Position numbers and translations under genes: made by a program. The notes beneath the pieces are model-generated. The model did not search any database. It saw only the letters and a list, made by a program, of their open reading frames with translations, and was not told the DNA's origin. Shown piece by piece: positions 7,733-12,953 of a stretch of DNA of 12,953 nt; the first letter of the stretch is position 1; each line of letters starts with the position of its first letter. The stretch comes from Candidatus Desulfofervidaceae bacterium (GTDB lineage Bacteria; Desulfobacterota; Desulfofervidia; Desulfofervidales; Desulfofervidaceae): assembly GCA_021160485.1 (NCBI GenBank), contig JAGHCL010000146.1, positions 1 to 12,953 on the forward strand, written 5' to 3'.

Positions 7733-8675
7733 GGCTTTCTCCTTTCCAAAGACATAATACTCCATTTATTTTCTTTCTTACAAGAGTTCTTTTATTTTCA
7801 ATACTTAATAAAGCCTGGTCTGCAGGTAAGTTAGGAAGCAGGAGTATTTCTAAAGCTACTTGTTTAGGCAAAGGAGCAAGATAAGGAGAAAGTATTTCTT
7901 TCAGAATCTCATGATCCTCCTCACAGGGGACTTCTAATAAGGTTTCCCAGAAAGAGGCTAAGTTTCCCGTAGACACAGGGAAATAAAGGGTATAAGAAAA
8001 GGAATGGATGTCTTTTAAATGTTCTTTAAGATAACGATGGACGACCTCATCATCCGTTACACAAATGGGGAAAGTTTCTTTATCTTCCTGTGTAGCCAAT
8101 AGTTGGTTAAAGGCCTTTAAAATTTTGTCTACAAAGTTGCGTAAATCTTCGTCAGGATGAATATAATTTAAATTGACTTCAGGAATTTCAGGGATGTTTA
8201 CTTCTGAAGTTGTATCCATGATTTCCTTAAGAGCTTGCTCCTGTAAACGCACCTGCTCTAACCGTTGATAAATTTCCTGTATGTAACTGCTATATTCCTG
8301 GGCCAGATGGAGAAAGAGGCTGCTTGTTACTTCTCCAGGGACTGATTTCTCCTCTTTTTCTATCATTTTCCCTCGGAGCAAGCGGGTAAGTTTGGAAACT
8401 CCTTCATCGTCAGGTGACTCTGGAGGGACAAACTTTAAATATTCTAAAAAGGTTTTGTCAGTGTATGTTTGCTTAAAAAGTCGATATTCACTTAAGATGT
8501 TTCTAAATTTTTCCTGCCATTCTTTAGGCAAGGGGTCAATGAACTTTACCTTTGGTAAAGTAAAACGAGGACGAAGGGCTAGGGGAGCAAGAACGAATAG
8601 TTCTTTAAAGCAATCTACTAATGCCCCAGCCTGTCTGGTTTCCAGGCTGATATAAGGATAATATAAAGCCCGCAT
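7722..8675 (-). CDS. Conserved-looking protein of unknown function, first gene of the purL unit
   Basis: A 317-residue soluble protein that I do not recognise. There is no signal peptide and no convincing membrane helix. The N-terminal third is proline-rich between blocks of hydrophobic residues (start MRALYYPYIS; LAPLALRPRF near 29-38). Residues about 115-155 form a charged amphipathic helix likely to be a coiled coil (EYSSYIQEIYQRLEQVRLQE). The C-terminal half is mixed alpha/beta with many acidic residues and ends KGESHAI. No catalytic motif stands out. It overlaps purL by 11 nt, so the two are cotranscribed and probably translationally coupled; a role linked to purine or nucleotide supply is only a guess. 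The ATG at 8675 is the only start available: a TAA lies in frame 27 nt upstream and the next ATG, GTG or TTG is about 48 codons inside. No Shine-Dalgarno precedes it; see the promoter at 8682-8710. Confidence 0.85.
   Translation of the reverse strand: MRALYYPYISLETRQAGALVDCFKELFVLAPLALRPRFTLPKVKFIDPLPKEWQEKFRNILSEYRLFKQTYTDKTFLEYLKFVPPESPDDEGVSKLTRLLRGKMIEKEEKSVPGEVTSSLFLHLAQEYSSYIQEIYQRLEQVRLQEQALKEIMDTTSEVNIPEIPEVNLNYIHPDEDLRNFVDKILKAFNQLLATQEDKETFPICVTDDEVVHRYLKEHLKDIHSFSYTLYFPVSTGNLASFWETLLEVPCEEDHEILKEILSPYLAPLPKQVALEILLLPNLPADQALLSIENKRTLVRKKINGVLCLWKGESHAI
7739..7745 (-). promoter_or_regulatory. Ribosome binding site fixing the purL start
   Basis: On the minus strand AAAGGAG ends 6 nt before the ATG at 7732. 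It lies inside the last codons of the upstream 317-residue gene, so ribosomes finishing that gene can reinitiate on purL. It argues against the longer purL frame that begins at 7765. Confidence 0.75.
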
Positions 8676-8681
8676 ATCAGC

Positions 8682-8710
8682 ATGATAATCTATCCATTCT
8701 TACCTGACAA
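8682..8710 (-). promoter_or_regulatory. Promoter of the 317-aa gene and purL, predicted to make a leaderless mRNA
   Basis: Read on the minus strand, TTGTCA (8705-8710) is followed after exactly 17 bp by TATCAT (8682-8687); each box matches the sigma70 consensus at five of six positions. Only 6 nt separate the -10 box from the ATG (8673-8675), so transcription should start at or within a base or two of the A of the start codon. This agrees with the lack of a Shine-Dalgarno there. Confidence 0.55.
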
Positions 8711-8723
8711 GGGGAGAAGAGCA

Positions 8724-8751
8724 TTGCTTTCTGCCTTTCTTTCTGTTAAAT
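8724..8751 (+). promoter_or_regulatory. Weak candidate promoter of the glycosyltransferase gene
   Basis: TTGCTT (8724-8729) and TTAAAT (8746-8751) are 16 bp apart, with three and four matches to consensus; the same TTAAAT box is used in the better trxA promoter. The -10 would lie 8 nt before the ATG at 8760. It is the best candidate I see on this strand of the divergent 84-nt region, but it is marginal in AT-rich DNA. Confidence 0.25.
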
Positions 8752-8759
8752 AAAACCCC

Positions 8760-10355
8760 ATGTTGATAGTGAAAAAGACAGTTTGTTTTCTACTTCTTAT
8801 TTTATTAAGTGGTTTTTTGTTCTTTTCTGCACTAGATAAAGCCTCATTGTGGGACATTGATGAGCCAAATAATGCCGAGTGCGCCAGAGAGATGATGATA
8901 CGCCATGATCCGATTGTGCCTACTTTTAATGGAGAACTGCGAACGGATAAACCTGCCCTTATTTATTGGTGTATGTGGAGTGCCTATAAAATTTTTGGTG
9001 TCAATGAGTTTAGTGCCCGTTTCTTTTCTCCCCTGTTTGGAGTAGCAACTGTCATCCTTGTCTTTTTGGCCGGAAACAGTTTATTTCTTTGGCCCACTGG
9101 CCTTTGGGCTGGTTTAATATTGCTTTCAACCTTGTTTTTCAATATCAGTGTGCGCATTGCCACACCAGATGCTGCCCTTATCTTTTTTATCAATTTGGCT
9201 ATTTTTAGTTTTATTCTGGGGTATGAAACCCGCCGTGGGGTTTATTTTTATCTATTCTTTCTGGCGATGGCCCTAGCCGTGCTGGCTAAAGGTCCTATGG
9301 GGATTGTTTTGCCTCTAACTACAATTTTTGTGTTTTTAGTTATAAAAAGAGATTTTTCTGTTTTAAAAGAGACCAGATTAGCTAAAGGGCTACTTCTTTT
9401 CTTCTTGGTTGCCCTTCCTTGGTATGTCTTAGTGGGTATTAAAACCCACGGTGCCTTTTTAGTAGGTAAAGAAGGTTTCTTGCTTAAACATAATATTCAC
9501 CGTTTTTTAAACCCGATGGAGGGCCATAAGGCCCCATTTTTCTTTTATATTGTAATTTTACCTTTTATCTTTTTCCCTTGGGGTGGTCTTTTACCACATC
9601 TCCTATGGACAGGACATAAACACCGAGTGAAAAGAGCTCTGAGTAATCCGGAAATGTTTCTCTGGCTCTGGATAACCATTTTTATTCTTTTCTTTTCCCT
9701 TGCCCGGACAAAATTGCCTACTTACATTAACCCAATCTTTCCTGCCTTGGCTGTTTTGACTGCTTTTTATTTAAAAGAAATGCCAGTCTGGGTAACAAAG
9801 TGCTTCTTGCATTTTAATGGCTTTTTTGCCTTGTTACTCCTCTTTGGCGGTGGGGCTGCCCTAGCCCAATTTTATCCCCGTCTGGGCTGGATTGCCTTTT
9901 TGGGATTTATTCCTTTAATTTCATGGCAAATAGGGCTTTACTTCTCGCGACAGAGACAACATGCCCGACTTGTTCTTTCTCAGTTTTTAGGGGCTTATTT
10001 ATTTATCCTGGCCCTCGTTAACTGGGCTGTGCCGGCCATAGACCAGTATAAAATTACCAAATCCTTTGCCCTCCAGATAAAGCAACAGTTAAAAAAGGAT
10101 GCGGCTATTATTGCCTATCATTACTTTCAACCCAGCCTGGTCTTTTATACCCAACATAAGGTGGAAAAAATAAATGATCCTGGAGAAGTAGCTAAGCGAA
10201 TGCAAAACACCTCTTTGACTTTTATTGTTGGAAGGAAAAGACCTTTAGAGGAATTACGTAAGGACCTACCTAAGTTGGAAATTATTATGTGTCGGCCTGG
10301 CTTTTATATCCGGGACAAAGTTTGTCTAGCCCAGGCTTGCCTGAATATCAAGTAA
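8760..10355 (+). CDS. ArnT-like membrane glycosyltransferase (GT39/GT83 family)
   Basis: A 531-residue polytopic inner-membrane protein of the PMT/ArnT superfamily, which moves a sugar from a polyprenyl-phosphate carrier to an acceptor (lipid A, another glycan or protein) on the periplasmic side. After the first membrane helix (about 8-25) comes the family's periplasmic motif WDIDEPNNAE, with Asp34-Glu35 in the catalytic position, then TDKPALIYW (Lys64-Pro65), a later VLAKGPMG loop, HNIHRF, and 'KLPTYINPIFPALA' before the last helices. About ten further hydrophobic segments follow, and residues about 430-531 form a soluble C-terminal domain. Length fits the family (about 500-560). No ribosome binding site is visible before the ATG; a GTG at 8769 is a possible alternative. 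It stands alone, divergent from the purL unit and convergent with yicC (36-nt gap, no terminator seen). Donor and acceptor cannot be told from sequence; lipid A or LPS modification is the likeliest guess. Confidence 0.88.
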   Translation: MLIVKKTVCFLLLILLSGFLFFSALDKASLWDIDEPNNAECAREMMIRHDPIVPTFNGELRTDKPALIYWCMWSAYKIFGVNEFSARFFSPLFGVATVILVFLAGNSLFLWPTGLWAGLILLSTLFFNISVRIATPDAALIFFINLAIFSFILGYETRRGVYFYLFFLAMALAVLAKGPMGIVLPLTTIFVFLVIKRDFSVLKETRLAKGLLLFFLVALPWYVLVGIKTHGAFLVGKEGFLLKHNIHRFLNPMEGHKAPFFFYIVILPFIFFPWGGLLPHLLWTGHKHRVKRALSNPEMFLWLWITIFILFFSLARTKLPTYINPIFPALAVLTAFYLKEMPVWVTKCFLHFNGFFALLLLFGGGAALAQFYPRLGWIAFLGFIPLISWQIGLYFSRQRQHARLVLSQFLGAYLFILALVNWAVPAIDQYKITKSFALQIKQQLKKDAAIIAYHYFQPSLVFYTQHKVEKINDPGEVAKRMQNTSLTFIVGRKRPLEELRKDLPKLEIIMCRPGFYIRDKVCLAQACLNIK

Positions 10356-10391
10356 GCATGACGTTTGATTTCTAGCCCTAATTAATGCAGT

Positions 10392-11264
10392 TTATTCAAT
10401 GTTTTGCACCTGTTGTCTAATTTTTTCTATTTCAGCCTTGATTTCTACCACTTGCTGGCTAATGAGAAAGTCATTTGCCTTTACTCCCAGCGTGTTGACC
10501 TCCCGATGCATTTCCTGTAAAAGGAAGTCTAGTTTGCGTCCGACAGGTTCATTGGTAGAAAATAATTCTCTGAATTGATGAAGGTGACTTTTTAAACGCA
10601 CGATTTCCTCAGTAATATCGCTGCGTTCCGCAAAAAATACTATTTCCTGTGCCAGCCGAATTTCATCTACTTCATTGTCCAAGAGTTCCTCTACTCGGTG
10701 TTTAAGTCGTTTCCGATAATTTTCTAAAACCACAGGGGCCCTTTCTTGAATTTTATTCAAGAGCTCGTGCACAAGTTGTAAGCGCTGTTCTAAATCTAGT
10801 TTTAGATTTTCTCCCTCTTTAATGCGCATGGCATTTATGTTTTCCAACACCTCTTCTAGCAGTTTTTGCAAAGGTGACCAGAATTTTTCAATGTGTTCAT
10901 CCTCTTCAACCGTAGTAAAGATATCCTTTACCCCTAAAAACATGTCTAAGCTAATATTGCCCTCTAAATGTAGGCCTTTTTTAAGTTCCTCTAACAGGTG
11001 GTAATAAATCTTGGCTGCTTCCCAGTTCACCGTGAGCTTAGGTAAGCCTTCCATGTCTCCTGAAATTTTTACCGTGCACTCAACCCTACCCCGGGCAATA
11101 TGTTCAGCAATGAACTGCTTTACTTTTTCCTCTAATGGTGAAAGTTTCTGAGGTAATTTTAGGATAATATCCCGGTAACGATGATTTAAGGTTCGCATTT
11201 CCAGCGTAATGGTTAAATTTTCCCAGGTGGTTTCACCCCGGGCATAGGCAGTCATACTTTTCAT
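10392..11264 (-). CDS. yicC: YicC/YloC-family endoribonuclease
   Basis: A 290-residue cytoplasmic protein of the YicC family, shown in E. coli and B. subtilis to be an endoribonuclease. The N-terminal domain starts with the signature MKSMTAYARGE and continues with RTLNHRYRDI and PLEEKVKQFI. The C-terminal DUF1732 block has 'EVDEIRLAQEIVFFAERSDI', then LDFLLQEMHREVNTLG and ends QVVEIKAEIEKIRQQVQNIE, essentially the family consensus. Length is normal. The ATG at 11264 has AAAGGA about 7 nt upstream and overlaps the stop of the DUF4416 gene as ATGA, so translation is probably coupled. In many bacteria yicC is followed by gmk and rpoZ; here it is the last gene of its unit, since the next gene is convergent. 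Confidence 0.94.
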   Translation of the reverse strand: MKSMTAYARGETTWENLTITLEMRTLNHRYRDIILKLPQKLSPLEEKVKQFIAEHIARGRVECTVKISGDMEGLPKLTVNWEAAKIYYHLLEELKKGLHLEGNISLDMFLGVKDIFTTVEEDEHIEKFWSPLQKLLEEVLENINAMRIKEGENLKLDLEQRLQLVHELLNKIQERAPVVLENYRKRLKHRVEELLDNEVDEIRLAQEIVFFAERSDITEEIVRLKSHLHQFRELFSTNEPVGRKLDFLLQEMHREVNTLGVKANDFLISQQVVEIKAEIEKIRQQVQNIE

Positions 11265-11797
11265 GGTGTTTTCCTTTCTTTGCGCTGATAAAGATATTTT
11301 TTGCGGATGAGGCGAAGAAGGCCTTTTATTGACTCTCCCGCATAATCAGGATAGGTCCAAGGCAGGGGCTGAAAGTCTCCTTTTTGATAAATAAGGGTTA
11401 AATCAGCATAAACGCCGTCTTTTAAGTAGATGCGATGAGTGTAGTTTTTCCCAGTAGCAAGCACCAAACGTTCAGCGGTCAAATAACCAGGATCTATATT
11501 GACCTCTCGTTTACCTTCTCTTGTAAAATTTTTTTCTAAAGCATTGGTTTTATTTTTGATAGAGGGAAGGTCTTCTGGTGAGATTAAAGACTCAAAAGAA
11601 ATCAATCTCCGCCATAGTGGTTTTCCCATTTCAGCATAATAGTAATCTGTATGGTCAAAAGGCAAAACTTCGCTGATAAAATCAAGAGAACCGAATAAAT
11701 GGCTCAATTCTTCTATAACCTGTTTGTACTGTTCCGGTTCATGAAAAATAAGGCTCATAATAAGTTTGGCCGGTAGCGGCGGTTTTAATACGCTCAT
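11261..11797 (-). CDS. DUF4416 family protein
   Basis: A 178-residue soluble protein that matches, from memory, the DUF4416 family, for which I know no function. Recognisable family blocks are FDHTDYYYAEMG (47-58), LISFESLISP (65-74), IKNKTNALE (80-88), VNIDPGYLTAERLVLAT (99-115), HRIYLKDGVYADLTL (121-135) and PWTYPDY (146-152). Conserved Asp, His, Tyr and Glu residues cluster in these blocks and could form an active or metal site, but that is inference. I chose the ATG at 11797: it overlaps the hldA stop as ATGA, and the family fold starts just after it, whereas the longer frame up to 11917 only reads hldA codons in another phase. The other end overlaps yicC by 4 nt. The tight packing suggests coordinated expression with heptose synthesis and YicC. 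Confidence 0.9.
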   Translation of the reverse strand: MSVLKPPLPAKLIMSLIFHEPEQYKQVIEELSHLFGSLDFISEVLPFDHTDYYYAEMGKPLWRRLISFESLISPEDLPSIKNKTNALEKNFTREGKREVNIDPGYLTAERLVLATGKNYTHRIYLKDGVYADLTLIYQKGDFQPLPWTYPDYAGESIKGLLRLIRKKYLYQRKERKTP

Positions 11798-12780
11798 GTC
11801 AGTGCTTGTAAGAGTTGATTCCTGCTTACGGTAGCCGTTCCTACTTCTCCCACTACAATCCCAGCCGCCAGATTGGCCAGGATAGCTGCTTCTTTGAGTT
11901 TGGCCCCGCTTGCCCAAGCAGCGGTCAAGGTAGCAATTACGGTATCTCCAGCCCCAGTGACGTCATAAACCTTTTTGGCTACTGCTGGGATATGAGTGAT
12001 AGCACCGTTTTTTTCAAAAAGGCTCATTCCAGCTTCACCACGGGTGATAAGGACGGCTTGGGAATTGAGCATGGCCAGTAATTTTTTCCCAGCCGTGATG
12101 ATAAGCTCTTCGGAAACATCGGTAATACCATTAAAACCACTGGCCTGAATGGCTTCATAATGGTTAGGTGTAACCAGCGTCATTTCTTTATAAAGGTGGA
12201 TATTTTTTACCTTTGGATCAACAGTGACAAGGATGTTTTTATTTTTAAGTATGACTTTTAAATCGGCTATTAAACTTGGACAGATAACTCCCTTAGCATA
12301 ATCAGAAATAAGAATTGCATCCAGTTCATTCAGGTGAGCTTCAATAAAATTTAAAAGCTGTTTTATAGTGTTCTCTTTAAGAGGTTGCCTTTTTTCTTTA
12401 TCCACTCTTACTACCTGTTGGCTATGGGCAATGATGCGTGTTTTTACAGTAGTCGGACGGTCTTCGTCTATGATTAAACCTGCTGGGTCAACCCCTAGTT
12501 TTTTTACTTCCTTTATCAGTAATTTTCCTATTTCATCATTGCCAACAACACCAGCTAGGATTACCTGCGCCTCCAGAGAAACAAGATTATTCACTACATT
12601 GGCTGCTCCTCCTAAACGCTGGGATTCATCCATGACATCTACCACTGGCACAGGTGCCTCTGGAGAAATGCGATTAACTCGACCCCAGACAAAAACATCC
12701 AACATAACATCGCCCAAAACCAATATCCTAGCTTTGGGCAGGTGTTTTATCGCTTCGGCCAAACTCGCCTTTTCAAACAT
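11794..12780 (-). CDS. hldA: D-glycero-beta-D-manno-heptose-7-phosphate kinase (monofunctional RfaE1/HldA)
   Basis: A PfkB/ribokinase-fold sugar kinase that phosphorylates D-glycero-D-manno-heptose 7-phosphate at C1 in the ADP-heptose pathway for LPS inner core. Key motifs: VLGDVMLD (21-28), substrate lid region ISPEAPVPV (38-46), the PfkB glycine motif RLGGAANVV (55-63), ISDYAKG in the middle, VTPN, and the anion-hole and catalytic motif DVTGAGDT with Asp279. At 328 residues it covers only the kinase half of E. coli HldE; there is no C-terminal nucleotidyltransferase domain, so a separate HldC/RfaE2 is expected elsewhere. It heads an operon with DUF4416 and yicC. The ATG at 12780 gives the usual short N-terminus. 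No Shine-Dalgarno precedes it and the promoter ends 6 nt away. A TTG at codon 7, preceded by AAAAGG, is an alternative start that would leave an 18-nt leader. Confidence 0.93.
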   Translation of the reverse strand: MFEKASLAEAIKHLPKARILVLGDVMLDVFVWGRVNRISPEAPVPVVDVMDESQRLGGAANVVNNLVSLEAQVILAGVVGNDEIGKLLIKEVKKLGVDPAGLIIDEDRPTTVKTRIIAHSQQVVRVDKEKRQPLKENTIKQLLNFIEAHLNELDAILISDYAKGVICPSLIADLKVILKNKNILVTVDPKVKNIHLYKEMTLVTPNHYEAIQASGFNGITDVSEELIITAGKKLLAMLNSQAVLITRGEAGMSLFEKNGAITHIPAVAKKVYDVTGAGDTVIATLTAAWASGAKLKEAAILANLAAGIVVGEVGTATVSRNQLLQALT

Positions 12781-12786
12781 GGGCTA

Positions 12787-12815
12787 AATATAATGTGCTT
12801 ACATCAATTTGGCAA
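12787..12815 (-). promoter_or_regulatory. Promoter of hldA-DUF4416-yicC, predicted leaderless
   Basis: On the minus strand TTGCCA (12810-12815) and TATATT (12787-12792) are 17 bp apart, each with five of six consensus matches. Six bases (12781-12786) separate the -10 from the ATG at 12780, so the predicted first transcribed base is the A of the start codon. The geometry is identical to the promoter at 8682-8710. Confidence 0.55.
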
Positions 12816-12953
12816 GGGCACAACTTAACCCAAAATCCTCATTTGCCCTACAAGAAACCCCGCAAGTGTGCTAAAATAAGGCAATTTTTTTAAAAAGACA
12901 TATTCATCTAAAAGGTGAAAACACACTCACGGGCAAGAGGTTATGTCTTATAA
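12816..12953. other. Noncoding right end of the window
   Basis: No supportable gene is seen. An inverted repeat AGGGCA (12815-12820) / TGCCCT (12844-12849) with a 23-nt loop touches the upstream edge of the hldA -35 box. A T7/A5 run lies at 12885-12896. An ATG at 12943 runs off the window end but has no correctly spaced ribosome binding site, so the next gene's start cannot be fixed. Confidence 0.5.
12869..12877 (+). promoter_or_regulatory. Possible extended -10 element for a rightward gene beyond the window
   Basis: TGCTAAAAT has the TGn extension and a -10 hexamer TAAAAT (five of six). No good -35 lies 16-18 bp upstream. If used, it would drive rightward transcription starting near 12884, divergent from hldA. 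Confidence 0.25.

Noticed and set aside
7733..7765. Longer purL start at ATG 7765
   Set aside because: The extra 11 residues have no ribosome binding site, fall within the upstream gene, and precede the PurS fold; ATG 7732 has AAAGGAG at 6 nt.
11798..11917. N-terminal 40-residue extension of the DUF4416 protein
   Set aside because: It is hldA sequence in another frame, with low-complexity basic and serine-rich content; the ATGA overlap start at 11797 fits the family.
11794..12780. Bifunctional HldE
   Set aside because: The protein ends right after the PfkB domain; no nucleotidyltransferase signature follows and the next gene is DUF4416.
12368..12787. 139-residue plus-strand frame opposite hldA
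   Set aside because: Serine/threonine-rich antisense shadow of a conserved PfkB kinase, with no ribosome binding site.
12880..12891. Intrinsic terminator ending in the T-run at 12885-12891
   Set aside because: The only stem available (TTGCC/GGCAA) is 5 bp with a 32-nt loop, and no gene ends just before it.
12943..12953. Start of a new plus-strand gene
   Set aside because: Only three codons are visible, and the AAGAGG upstream is 2 nt from the ATG, too close to count as a ribosome binding site.

Overview
This 12.95 kb, AT-rich window comes from the chromosome of a Gram-negative (two-membrane) bacterium. BamD (outer-membrane protein assembly) and a heptose-phosphate kinase (LPS inner core) show the outer membrane. 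A PurL carrying N-terminal PurS modules, a DUF4416 protein and the overall AT-rich composition fit a low-GC member of the Desulfobacterota (old Deltaproteobacteria). That placement is inference. I see no tRNA, rRNA, CRISPR array, transposase or phage gene: this is mostly core and envelope content.

Left part (1-4621, all + strand): the 3' end of a gene whose tail resembles HD-domain proteins; then a trxA-bamD pair (thioredoxin and an outer-membrane assembly lipoprotein) behind a good sigma70-type promoter; then an AT-rich hairpin; then a 23-codon hydrophobic mini-ORF whose stop overlaps the start of a 987-residue hybrid sensor kinase (TM, Cache-like sensor, TM, PAS, PAS, HisKA, HATPase, receiver). 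A nested palindrome lies at the convergent junction 4622-4741.

Middle part (4742-8675, - strand): an unrecognised 317-residue protein followed, with an 11-nt overlap, by a 996-residue PurL that begins with two tandem PurS-like modules and lacks a PurQ glutaminase domain. A short divergent region (8676-8759) separates this unit from a + strand ArnT-like (GT39/GT83) membrane glycosyltransferase (8760-10355).

Right part (10392-12780, - strand): a tightly overlapped operon hldA (rfaE1) - DUF4416 - yicC, each junction an ATGA stop/start overlap. The last 170 nt hold the operon's promoter and noncoding DNA leading to a gene outside the window.

The most interesting signals are: (i) two - strand transcription units whose promoters (5/6 -35, 17-bp spacer, 5/6 -10) end exactly 6 nt before the ATG, predicting leaderless mRNAs, with no Shine-Dalgarno present; (ii) the duplicated PurS head on PurL; (iii) the tiny coupled membrane ORF in front of the sensor kinase; and (iv) two uncharacterised proteins (317 aa and DUF4416) locked into operons with purine synthesis and with LPS/RNA-processing genes. 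I found no clear new defence or mobile system.
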